DNA of 64,000 nucleotides from NCBI GenBank assembly GCA_022315425.1, contig JAIUPT010000017.1:682001-746000 (forward strand), read 5' to 3'. Of the stretch, positions 1 through 10,534 are shown piece by piece; position 1 is the stretch's first letter; every line of letters begins with the position of its first letter. The notes below the pieces were generated by a model. That model saw only the letters and a program-made list of their open reading frames with translations. It did no database searches and was not told the origin of the DNA. A program made the translations under genes and the position numbers. The DNA comes from Pseudevernia furfuracea (taxonomy: Eukaryota; Ascomycota; Lecanoromycetes; Lecanorales; Parmeliaceae).

Positions 1-41
1 GTAATCACCACTCGTCCTATTTTACGTAGATCGTCTGAATA

Positions 42-1196
42 CTATTCGCGCTCATCATCGACTTCAACGCCCTGCTCTGCCAGCCTGCTCAATTCTAACT
101 TTCGACAGTCGACCCTCTGCCACGAACTGTCATGCTTTCGCAGACTGATGACGATGGGCAAACGTTCACGATTGCCATCCTTCCAACAATTCAACACGAG
201 CTCTGGAAATCTAAGACCTCGCGCCGAGAACATTATTTCTTTGTTCGTCATCGCGTAGAGACGTCCTTCAAGGACTCTAATCTGAGAGAGCGTCGAATCA
301 ATATAGAAGTTCCGCGTCGGGAAAAAAGTCTTCATCGAGGGACCTCTTTCCCACGCTGTGATCTGGGTGACGTAGTCTTCAGAAGAAGTTGGATCGGGAG
401 GCCTGACGTCTGCCGAGTCTGCGAAGACATCGGGTCATAGGGCGAGGAGACCGGAGTTGTTGTTTTCGGGGTTGGGGGAAGTCCAGGCGAAGATGGAGTC
501 GTCGTCTGACTTTTTGATAATCTCGAGCTCGAGTCTGAGGAACGTTTTCCGCCCTTCGCCGTAGAGCATGGGCATGTTAACGTCGAACAGGCCCAGTAGG
601 CAGTAGGCCATGTCCTCCGATCTGCTGATCTGTCGTTTGGAGATCCAGCTCATCTTGGTCGCCACGCTAGCTTCACGCATGTCGTTTAAATACCGAACCT
701 CGATACCGGTCACTTCGAAAACCTCTCTCAGTAGTTCCTTCTTACATCCGATGCGGTTCCACTCGACGTTATAAAAAATGACGCTGGAAGGGGCGAGAAG
801 TTTCTGGAGTGTTTATTCACGGGTGAACCACCCGCTGTGCTTGAAACTCGCGGAAATATTCAAACCCTGGTCATTTCGCACGTCGGAAAGGTAGGCGTAG
901 CACTCCCCCGCTTCGACGTACCAGCGAAACATTGAATTGATCGCCTCGAAAAGCTCGGCGCTGCTCTTCTTATCGATACAGCAAGTGTCGATCCAGACCC
1001 ACTCAAAACCCCGCGACTGCGCGAGCGAGCAGCAACTTTCGATCTTGACGAAGCCAGGCCAGGTTTGCTCCTTGTTAATGTCGAAGTCCTGAAACGTCAC
1101 TTCTTTATCGCCCCATCGGTGCGATAGGATAGCGTATTTGGGGACTTTACTATCCAAGAACTCTTCGAATCGGAATGTCGCCGTGTGCAACAAATG
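42..1196 (-). pseudogene. HET-domain (heterokaryon incompatibility) pseudogene
   Basis: The translation carries the HET-domain signature in order: KYAILSHRWGDKEVTF (about codons 19-34), WVWIDTCCIDK (about 66-76), a GECYAYLSDV segment, then LLGLFDVNMPMLYGEG typical of HET proteins with an NACHT/ankyrin-style N-terminus. One frame runs about 384 codons but is broken by a TAA at 813-815 (codon 127), where the family has FTRGWTLQELLAPS and this copy reads FTRE, stop, TLQKLLAPS, and by a TGA at 435-437 (codon 253). No ATG opens the frame: it starts at two TTG codons after an in-frame TGA, where relatives usually begin MRLLxT. The four changes around codon 126 are all G-to-A, like RIP. HET proteins trigger cell death on allorecognition; this copy is very probably dead. 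An intron is unlikely because frame and homology continue straight through both stops. Confidence 0.88.
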
Positions 1197-1199
1197 TCA

Positions 1200-2330
1200 G
1201 TGAGTTTCAATTGGTGACGTGTCAGTATTACTGTTGCGGGTCCTTGAAGTAGTAGTAGATCTTTTTCAGTAATATATGTTGAATTTAGCCTCCACGTGTT
1301 GGAATTGCTTGTTCGGTATTAGGGGCCAAATAGGATTCCCAGCCTTCTCCTAGATTAAGCCACCTATTTTTTATAATAAACAGAGTAGGCCTATTCTAGG
1401 GAAGATCTAAAGAACAATCAAGCAATGCTTTCAGAAGATCTCAATCAAGACCTATTCTTTTGACAAATATACTCACCCGAGACTGAATACAACAAAGAAA
1501 TAATATCAATCTCAGCCGCAAATTGATTTTTTCAAAAGCGGAAAGTGGCGCTTAGCGTTCTTGTGGGCGTCGCAATGGATCGTAAGGCTGAAGGATCACC
1601 TAGAGCTACAGCTAATCATGTCATGCGCTTCTAGTTCCAAGGCTACATATACGCACGACAATCCACACCGACAACATTTAATCGACTTGCTTATCATCGT
1701 TCAAAGCGAATGTAAATACTTACTTCTTCGACTGATCCTAAGCCAAGTGATACTCCTCTGAAATCGTTGTCTAAAGCCTCTCACATAACGAGTAATACAT
1801 TGCTATACGTGTTGATGACTTATTGAATGCGACAACCTCTGACACAATATCAGACGGGAGGGTAATTCAAAAGAGACGAAAGACTCTGTGAATCAATACG
1901 CTTTAAAGAGAGCTCGAGAACGTGATCTGTGGATGCTTGGTGGTCGGCTACGTGTTTGACGAAGATGCTAAATAAATCGTCGTCCGAGACTGTTTAGCTG
2001 ATCTTCGAACGGGTATGTCCTTAAACGACGACAAGTTCTTTGGCTTACGTAACGCAGATTCATGATAGCAGAGATCTTAAAGCTGTTCGTTCACTCAAGA
2101 CTTCTCACAGCACTCATTTAAAAATGGCTGATATAAACATGGGCTGATAGTCAGCTCAGACAGAAGTACTCTATGCCAGTCTTTTGAAACAACCATTCGT
2201 TTTCGGGCAAACGACTCTTGATGATCAGTCACAAGCTTGATACACAAGCTGTATTACTGAGACAGCTTCGAATACACAGAAGACTGAGAGTCTGATTCTT
2301 ATCGAAATAAATTCTCTACAAGCACCGAAT
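1200..2330. other. Intergenic, no gene seen
   Basis: Mixed-composition DNA between the HET pseudogene and the next gene. Only short unsupported frames occur (for example one of 66 codons near 1561-1761). The last part should hold the promoter of the gene starting at 2331; no clear TATA or factor site was recognised. Confidence 0.5.
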
Positions 2331-3026
2331 ATGGATCCCCGGAAGGATTCAGATCTTCAAGGTGAGCTGGCACAAATGAGAGGAGAGATCGAAAAGCTAG
2401 AAACGGAAAAGCTGCTGCAAGGGGACGAGATCCGTGCACTCAAGGCCGAAGCCCGGTCTTACCAAGATGAGCTGAGGTCGCTGAATGGCAAAGTTCAAGG
2501 CCTGGAAGAGCGAGCGTTGCAGGAGGCTCCCACTGGGAATATCGGAAAAGAAGTTCGGCTGCGATACCTGGAACGGCATCGACAGCGGATGGGAAGGGGC
2601 ATCGGTAAGCTCGGCTACGAACGCATCAAATGCGGGGATCGTGCTGCGCATCGTGGGCGACCTGTGGTCGATGCGTCGCTCTGCCTCACCGGCCTAATAA
2701 ACGATCGTGAGGTCTATCCGGACCTATACGGAGTGAACCCAGAAACCATGAAGCAATGGAAGGACGTTCCTGAGATGGTTGAGATCACTGGCTTCCGCGC
2801 TTCGCTGCAGAGTGAGGGACGACTGACGAGGGGTTTTCAGGTTCCCTTTGAGCGCTTACTTGAAGTGGCGACGAAGACCTACTTTTCCCCAACGGAGTTG
2901 AGAGCAGCATTTAGGGAAAACAAGACTCTTCAGCAGCTTCAAGATGAATTGCAAAATTGCTATGATGGGATTGTTGCTGCGAATCCTCGTGAACGGCAAG
3001 ATTCGTCTTCACAACACAATCCCTGA
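2331..3026 (+). CDS. Hypothetical protein with N-terminal coiled coil (231 aa)
   Basis: A single uninterrupted frame of 231 codons with ATG and an A at -3. Residues about 8-65 are charged and heptad-like (repeated E, K, L and Q with Leu spacing), predicting a coiled coil. The middle (about 70-125) is basic and Arg/Gly rich; the C-terminus (about 160-220) is helical in character, including a QQLQDELQNCYDGI segment. No signal peptide or membrane segment is visible. I do not recognise the family. It stands alone on the + strand just before a RIP-mutated island that begins immediately after its stop, so its 3' UTR may lie in repeat-derived DNA. Its clean frame beside heavily mutated DNA suggests a real gene, but without a recognised domain the function is open. 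Confidence 0.6.
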   Translation: MDPRKDSDLQGELAQMRGEIEKLETEKLLQGDEIRALKAEARSYQDELRSLNGKVQGLEERALQEAPTGNIGKEVRLRYLERHRQRMGRGIGKLGYERIKCGDRAAHRGRPVVDASLCLTGLINDREVYPDLYGVNPETMKQWKDVPEMVEITGFRASLQSEGRLTRGFQVPFERLLEVATKTYFSPTELRAAFRENKTLQQLQDELQNCYDGIVAANPRERQDSSSQHNP

Positions 3027-4130
3027 ATTGTATTTTAGATTTCTCGAATACTCTTCACCGATCTTCTAGTTTCAGCAAACTTTTAACTTTAGAATTCTTC
3101 TTCTATAGCTTAGAATTCTCGTATATTTATCTCTAAAAAATTTATATACTATCTCTAGAATCTCGTTTACTATCTCTAGAATTTCGTATATTATTTTAAA
3201 ATTCTAACTTATTACTATAACTTTAACTAAATTAAAGAATTTAAAAGATTTATTCAATAAGAAACGTCTAGATTATATAATAAACGAGTATAAAAAGACT
3301 TTTCTAATTAAAGAAATATTACGCTTTAATAATTAGTATATATAAAATTATAAGATAGAGCTAAGCTAAAAAGTCTTATATTTATATATATAGTTAATGA
3401 TAATCTCGATTGCTTTACGCTTTTTAATTAGACTCGCTTTGTTAGCTCGCTAGATCTTTCACGCGCTCTTATTAAAGAAATTCAATAAGACTTTTTTATA
3501 AATTTAATTATTCTATACTCTCTATATATAATTTCTTTAGACTTTCGCTTATTATAGAACTTAACGTGCGCATTTTAACGCTATAAAAATTATTAAATTC
3601 GATCTATTATTAATAAAGTAAGTAGAATTTTAATATCGTTATTCGATTAATTACTTCTTAAGAAATGCGTCGTCTCGAAAAAATTTATACGTATAAGTCT
3701 TATATTTTAAATAGCTTTCTACTTTTCTATTATCTTTTTAAGATTTTTTTTTCAATTATAAAGACTTATTTACGTTATTTAGAGAATTAAGAATTCTTAG
3801 AATCGATTTTATAGTTATTAACAAATTCTAAATTAAAAGTTTTTTCATCTTAAAGAGTCTCTAAAGCAAATCTTCTCGAGAATACGTAATCTCGAAATTA
3901 ATCTCTAAAATTCTAAGAACACGTTTTACGAATTTAATTCGTAGATCTATACTTGTTTAAATATAATATAAGTAGTAAAAGCTCGTTTTTCACGTAATAA
4001 AAGATTTATTATTATTAAATAAGAATAAAATAATTATAAAAGATATATATCTTGCTATCTACAATTAATTAGTACTGCGCAATATATATTATATCGAGTT
4101 ATTATACAATTTTGGTGGCAAGTAGGCATT
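3027..4130. repeat. RIP-mutated AT-rich island
   Basis: Strongly AT-rich DNA, nearly free of GG, CC and CA but with CG kept, and no coding frame. It contains the mini-Helitron listed separately. Composition returns to normal abruptly near 4,130. Confidence 0.8.
3333..3955 (+). mobile_element. Mini-Helitron copy C (non-autonomous, RIP-mutated)
   Basis: The 5' end (TTAGTATATATAA followed by an ATAAGATAGAGCTAAGCTA block) is a mutated form of the 5' end of Helitrons A and B (TCAGTATATATAA). The 3' end has the same hairpin, here ACGAATTTAATTCGT, followed by CTATACTTG and then T. The element is 623 bp and encodes nothing. Its flanking bases A and T fit Helitron insertion between A and T. Confidence 0.65.
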
Positions 4131-4472
4131 TTTTGAGTGACGGATTTATCGGATTTTAGAGGTGGTGCATTTCCCAGCTCTGTGGCTGGCGCCACTGGCA
4201 GCCAGCTGTCTAACCTCTCCTGGCGGGTCTCCTCTGCGGACGCAAAGAGTTGGAAGGTGCGGCCTGAAGGCTGTTGCAGCTAGCTATATATAGCATAGCT
4301 TCTTGGCACGGAGGGGTATACCTCCTGCAGCATGCTTCCTAGATAGATTCTACGAACTGTGCCCATTATTACTCAAAGCCCTGCGTGCAGGATCGAGACG
4401 CTAAGCTCATAACCTCAACCACATTTCACCTCGCCTACAACCACCCTCCATTTCTTTCTAATACTTGATGAC

Positions 4473-6719
4473 ATGTCTACTCGCGCAGTGTATAGGGCTA
4501 GTCGATTGCTGGAAGAACGCTCGATTCGTCTCCTGACTATATCCAATTCGAGGCCTCATCTCGTCTGCTCCCTGCGAACACATCTTCTACGAGAAGCACC
4601 ACCATTCACAGCGCTCTCATATACCTGGGGCGATCCTTTTGCGCCCAATGCACCTGACAGTCTTAGAAATACGAATACTCTAAATGAGGACCTATTTGTA
4701 ACTCTTGGGGATACTCAATTTCCGATTCGAGAAAACCTAGCAAGGGCGTTATCCTCGCTTACTTCCCAGGGTGTGAAGGGTCCCCTCTGAATCGATGCCA
4801 TTTGTATTGATCAGAACAACCCTGCCGAGCGTAGTTCTCAGGTCGTGCTCATGGGAGACATATATGCTGATGCAAAGGAAGTAATCGTCTGGCTTGGCCC
4901 AGAGTCAGCGGCGGACAGCGGTGCTCTACGCCTCCACAACGAGTTCATGCCAGCACTACGAGCGCACTTGGGAGACAGGTCCAAAGACACATCGGCCATG
5001 AGAAGCTTAAGTCTGGACAGAATGTTACAGTTGGGCATTTTAGCAGACCCAAAACTACTAGAGGCGTATAGTCCCTTTCGAAGACGAAGCTGGTTTGGGC
5101 GTGCCTGGACGTTCCAAGAAGCACTACTTGCAACCAATCTTCGCTACCTCTATGGCGAAAATTTTATTCAAAGACAAGACTTGGATGATCTTGCAATCTA
5201 TGATCTCTGCAGCCATCCCTTTGTCATGGCTTTAGCGAAGGACGGTTACTCCACTCCGTACACATCGTTACGAACACTTCAGGTGTTAAGGAATGTCTTT
5301 GATCTCGATCCAGATGCCAAGCACAAACCTGCCACTCTGAGAGATCAGTTGATCGTTCGTGATACTTTGAAGCGCACGCATTCTCCCTGGGATTCTCTAC
5401 CCACCACTTCTCTGATCCCAAGCATCCTGAATGCAAGTACGATTCGATCACAATATTTGCTTTCATTTGTCTCTATAATGAGGTATCGCCAGACTACAGA
5501 CCTAAGAGACAAAGTATACGCAGTCGTCGGCGCCATCAACCGCCTTCTTCCGCCGAGATGTAGGGCCGATCATTTCTTGGTCAGCTATGAAGATAATATG
5601 ACCACAGAGAAGCTTTATATTGAATTCGCGTGCTGGGTCTTAAGGCGAGTCCCACAGATGACCATTTTATCCCTAGTCGAAGACAGAAGCGAGCGACGGT
5701 TAAAGGGGCTTCCTTCTTGGGTTCCCGATCTTAGCGTGACGCCAGAAATTCATGAGCTTATAAGTCAGAGGCCAACCCTTGAAGATTCTGAGGGTCCCAT
5801 TGCTGCATCTCTTCTTCTAACCCGCTCAGTCTCAAACAATAAGCTATCTGCCCTCGGAGCCATTATCGATGACATTACGGCTATCGACTCAGTGGCAACT
5901 ACAGATGCATTTTCAAATCAAAGCTACAGTCTTCAGAGCTTGCTGGAATTTGCTCTTACCATGCCCCATCAGTATTTCAACGGCGAACACAGGGTAGAGG
6001 CGCTTTGGCGGACACTCATTGCAAATAAGGACCTCTCCAGCCATGCCAGACTCTCAGGGCAATTAGAAAGAGTCGCAGATACAGACATGGCTCTACCGTT
6101 TCGATCCTTCATTCTGGAAAAGCTCTGCCGAATTGTTTGGCGCATCAAAAACCAGCCCCTAGATGCAACGCCAGAAGGATCGCAGCAATTAGGCACTGTT
6201 GTTCCGCCGACGATCGATAGCTTCCTTGCAGAGCACGGCTATCTTCTAGAATCATTAGCAGAAGCCTCTACCATGGATTCTTCCGCCAGTGCTGACAAGG
6301 TTCCAATCCCATTGGTTTCCGACATTGTTACACGTCTCACTACGATCGCCCAACAGAATTCTGCCCCACACGACGGAAACATAGCAGAAGCAGATGCTAG
6401 CACCACCTCGCTGGATTCTGCTGAGCACGATCCTTATCGTTATATACAAAGCCTTCAAACCCAGGGCCGCCGTCTCTATCGCACCAAACGAGGCTTCATT
6501 GATTTGGCACCGCGCTCAGCGAAGGTAGGGGATCGTATATGCTGCTTGCAGGCCGCTAGAGTACCGTTTGTACTACGGCCGCTGCCACGAAGGAAGGGCC
6601 ATATTGGCTTGGAGTTTGAGCTTGTCGGTGAGGCATACTTGCATGGAATGATGGACAGGGTGGAGCGGGCAGTGGAGGACGATGCCGACTTTGCGTGGGA
6701 GACTTTAGTGCTTGTATAG
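4473..6719 (+). pseudogene. HET-domain gene interrupted by one TGA at a conserved Trp
   Basis: One frame of 749 codons with a single internal stop, TGA at 4788-4790 (codon 106). Before it is FTALSYTWGDP (about 46-56); after it IDAICIDQNNP (about 107-117) and a GDIYADAKEVIVWLG segment (to about 142). In HET proteins the residue before IDAICIDQ is nearly always Trp (LWIDAICIDQ), so the stop is a TGG-to-TGA change. The rest is intact, including the C-terminal GDRICCL...PFVLRP and LVGEAYLHGMMD block (about 690-730) typical of long HET proteins. It is therefore a very recent pseudogene, a readthrough gene, or a sequence error. If translation started at 4845 the HET core would be cut in half. HET proteins act in vegetative incompatibility. 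Confidence 0.88.
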
Positions 6720-7954
6720 CAGAGGGGTCTTTCTAGGAAAGGCAACGCGGTCAAGTAAATATGTCTGTGTCTGTTAAGACACGTGTATTCGACAGTCTCC
6801 ACCTCTCTTTGGTGGTCAATTGCTTAATCCTAATGAACAAAGAATCTCTCTTATGTCGGAAGACATCTGTCTTCCGATGTGTTTGTTTATTTCTTCACCA
6901 CGCTTGAGACTGCTGGGGATAGGAAAGCCATAACGGCAGACACCTCAGGCCTGTATTCAATCAACTCAAGAGCCACGCGGGAGAAAAGGAACTGTGAACT
7001 ATATACTATTAATATACTACTACGACTTTTTATTCCCTTAAAAAGTTAATCTGCATTTATAGCTCGCTTGAAAGTTTATGATATTTCTCTCGTCAGGACT
7101 TCTCAAATCACGTTCCTAATAAGACGTGAGTCGATTAAAAAACTCAAAGGCCATCGCAAGAGACTTGAGATAGCGAATTATCGATAATCATTCTCAAACA
7201 ATTATGATATATAAGCATCGCTTAATTAAGTCCTCATCTTGTACTGAGAAACGGGTTTTGAGCCTATTGTGACTGTTTTGCTGGCCTCCTGCCTTGTAGT
7301 CTTGCTTAAAGGGTTGTACGCTTGACGTTGAAGATGGTAGCGGCTTGTCGCTATGAGGAGATGGCGCCTACTGGCAAAGCATCGATCGCAAGGCGAATAC
7401 GGGCTTCTTCATCGAGTGTTGTATCTATTTCTGTGGTTGCTAGCCTCGTAAGTGGTCTAGGAGGCCTACAGTGCTATTTAAAAACATAGACCGTGAGATT
7501 AAGAAGAAGGAGGTGTGGGAGCAAGAGCAGGGCCTTGTCTTAAAGCAGAGAGAATCTCGACTTACACTGTCCCTTGATGACCTTCTTTGCGTGTTTGCCA
7601 GTGTCGGTTACGATCATTTAGATGACTGACTACATGTTTGAACACTATAGGCGAATCGCAAGTGTGAGATATAATAATGTACTTATACACCATATTTTCA
7701 TTTCGAAGCTCTTATTTCTTTTCGACCTTTGTGAAGTCAAAAATGAACAAGCAGAGCGATTTCAGTGCAACTATTTTGCAAGATCAAATATCTGCTGTTG
7801 AAAGTCTATTGACTTTTCTAAGCTTGATGACTTGAAGGAATAACCGACGTAGAACTTGAGTTCCTCGAGTGACAAGTCTTGTCCATGGCTTACTCTATCC
7901 CTCCAACTCGGCCAAGGGTCTATGAGATTCCATCTCCAGTACAGGTAGCAACGT
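6720..7954. other. Intergenic between convergent genes
   Basis: Separates the HET gene (+) from the 3' end of the PTH11-like gene (-). No supported coding frame; it should hold both 3' UTRs. The frame of 73 codons on the - strand at 7771-7992 overlaps the next gene's end in another frame and has no recognisable features. Confidence 0.5.
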
Positions 7955-9424
7955 CTAAACCTCCAGTATATGAGGTCCCGAGACTTCCGCATCTAACTTT
8001 GGCGCTCGTGGATTTCTTGCTTCCACCTCAACGACGACTGGCGAGTCTAGCATGAGATGTGGCCCATCATTCCAGCTCTCTCTCCGCGATGATGGTGAGG
8101 CTGATAATGACGCTGATTTGTCTCTCGGTAGGATGTCCATAAGTAATTGAGACCCTCTTTCATGAGTGATTTTTCGCTTGCGTAATCGTTTGAGTAGCTC
8201 AGAGATGTATTTTGATATTTGGCCGAGAGATGGCAGGCAGGCTAGTGGTAGCAGCAGAAAAGGTATTGAGTCAGCTAATGTTCTTAACCTAGAGAAAAAG
8301 GAGAGAAAATCGCCATTTACTGACCACAGATGATAGAAATGTTCAGCTCAACGTTCGTCCAAATAATAATGTTGGTGTAATTGCGCGTGATATCACCATA
8401 AGCGCGAGATAGTTTGATCAAATATATCAAGCGAATCATGGAGACAATGGTGACGCTATATCCGAAACGGGTGTCAGCGCGGAACTCAATCTCAACACTG
8501 GCGCGGGCGACGCAACGAAAAGGGCGACCTACAAGCCACCCAGAGCGAATATAATCGTTAACATGATTTTCTGAGATCTATGCATATGAAGGTTCCAGAT
8601 CAATGGTACTGGAAAGCCTAAAAGCACTACGTCGATAACGATATGTGTTGTCGACGAGCCCACATAAAGCGCAAAAGGGGTAACGTGGCATTCACTACTG
8701 TCAAAACGGTTCCAGGCTACGTAGACAGGAACGCATTGAAGTACTGTGACAAGTAACTAGCCGATTGTCAGAAATCTGCGAAAACCGCCTTGCTGAAACG
8801 TCCCGCTGACTTAAGGGACGAGCACCTACCACTGCGACTCCCCATGCCATCACAACTACTGCGAGAATCCAAATAATGACTTTAATTGATCGGCGGTTGG
8901 CGCTGAAAAGTCGCCAGTAAAAAGCTAGGATGGAGTATTTGACGATCCAGATAACGAACGCCCAGCAGATCTCGGAGATGAAAAATCCCAGATTCAAGGG
9001 AGAGATTTGAGAAGGTGTCACGGTAGATACGTAGTGTCCCAAACCTTCCTCTGTCACTGATGTATGATACACATTCGGTAAGCAGATAAATGATTATGGT
9101 GTGGCCTTCAGTACAGTCCGAATAACTTACTCCAAAAAGCAGAGGTGAAGCACAAGGCCGCGGCGCAGAGCTGATACACGTATAAGCTTCATCTATTCTC
9201 CAAGGCTCTCGAACGTAGTTGCTGCGACTATTTGTATGAGGAATGCTTACCGTAGCAGGCAACATAAGCCAGTCATCATACCAAAACCTTGCCTTTGAGA
9301 ACCGTCGCGCAAAAAAACGAAGACATACGGTAATGACCGCCAATGTCCAAGTAGCTATGATACTACCTCTGATAAGCGCATTTTCGTTGGTGGAATCATC
9401 AGGTCCCATATCGTAAACAGACAT
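7955..9424 (-). CDS. PTH11/rhodopsin-like fungal integral membrane protein (6 exons, 360 aa)
   Basis: Five introns with GT..AG ends join one clean 360-residue frame: exons 9424-9251, 9170-9131, 9056-8830, 8756-8533, 8455-8325 and 8241-7955 (introns 80, 74, 73, 77 and 83 bp). The product has about seven hydrophobic segments and the fungal rhodopsin-domain hallmarks: FARRFSKARFWYDDWLMLPA after the first membrane span, then FYWRLF, CVPVYVAW, FALGGF, MIRLIYLIKLS and NIIIWTNVELNISIICACLPSL in the last span. The C-terminal tail of about 75 residues is charged and cytoplasmic. In this family of GPCR-like proteins a few members sense surfaces or ligands (PTH11 of the rice blast fungus), but most have no known function. 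The gene looks intact, unlike the two HET genes. It lies convergent with the second HET gene. Confidence 0.9.
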
Positions 9425-9649
9425 TTGGAACGAATGTAGTAGATCGTGATCAATAACTCACTCCAGGGTCAGCTAAGGAAAGCCAGATATAGCAGACTAA
9501 GAACGAGAAAAGTGGGGGGGAGACATTTTGTCTAATAAACTTGCAAGGCTATGCAATTGCGGCTGAGGTATGCACTGCATCCTACTGCCGATAGGGCTGT
9601 GCGTATGTACCCCCCGCTGACTGTTTCAGGCAAATGGCACAATCCGGAG
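9425..9649. other. 5' flank of PTH11-like gene
   Basis: Upstream of the ATG at 9424 on the - strand; it should contain the promoter. A G run lies near 9,513-9,520. No recognised motif. Confidence 0.4.
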
Positions 9650-10145
9650 CACTACTAAGAATACTACACTACTAGAAGCACTGACAGCACTGAGAGCATT
9701 GAGAGCACTGAGAGCACTAAGAGCATTAAGAGCACTGAGCGGAGCATCACTAAGAGCACTAGAGAGTACTGAGCAGAGCATTACTAAAAAGAACTACAAT
9801 GGCTACATGGCTGCAATGAACTGCAATGACTATATGACTGCAATGAGTACAACATGACTGTAGTAAACTACGATGGCTACACGGCTGCGATGAACTACAA
9901 TGACTATATGACTGCAATGGCTACAAAATGACTGTAATGAACTATAATGGCTATACGGCTACAGTAGACTGCAATGGACTGCAATGAACTATAATGAACT
10001 GCAATGAACTGTAATGAACTGTAATGATTCTAATGATTCTAATGGATTATAATAGATTGCAACGGATGCAATGAACTAACTGCAGTGACTATATAACTGC
10101 GATAACTATAATAAAATGCAGTGACTACATAGCTTCCGACCAGAC
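9650..10145. repeat. Degenerate short tandem repeats (minisatellite)
   Basis: Two adjoining repeat tracts. The first (about 9,660-9,785) is built on variants of GAGCACTGA and GAGCACTAA. The second (about 9,790-10,135) is built on variants of ACTGCAATGA and CTACAATGGCTA. No reading frame of note. It lies between two divergent gene regions and is not RIP-mutated. Confidence 0.85.
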
Positions 10146-10534
10146 GAATTTCAACCTATTTCGTTAGCGCATTAATAGCCCCTTATGCATCGTGCAACTA
10201 TAAGTAGAGATCGGGACGCAATTCCAGAAAGATGTTGTCAGCGGCTTTCGGTCCGTGCTAATCGATATATGTATGTGTCTGTCTATCTGTATCATTGTAG
10301 ATTTTACAGATATTCGGTTCTAGTTTTGAGGTATTAAGAGGTTCTACTTCTGGAGTGTGAGAGCGAGAAGCTTTGAGAGATAAGAAAGAAGATAATAGTA
10401 ACAGTATACTGTAACAAGCAGACGCGTATGCATTTCTCAGCTTTAGAAGATACGAGTAGGCTTAATGTCTTTTCAGCACTGCTTCTTCATCAGCTTCAGT
10501 GACACTATCGACTCTTTAATAACGTCTTTAAAGC
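10146..10534. other. Intergenic, 3' flank of DUF7924-like gene
   Basis: Unique-looking sequence after the stop of the next gene (- strand). A frame of 74 codons on the + strand starting at 10465 overlaps that gene's last exon and has no support. Confidence 0.4.

Noticed and set aside
4845..6719. Second HET gene as a separate 624-aa gene starting at 4,845
   Set aside because: That ATG lies in the middle of the HET domain, and the upstream exon is in the same frame, separated by one stop only.
8701..9072. Separate 123-aa membrane protein
   Set aside because: It is exon 3 of the PTH11-like gene plus intron read-through.
9650..10145. CRISPR-like regular repeats
   Set aside because: Units are about 9-10 bp, degenerate and without spacers; this is a minisatellite in a eukaryotic genome.
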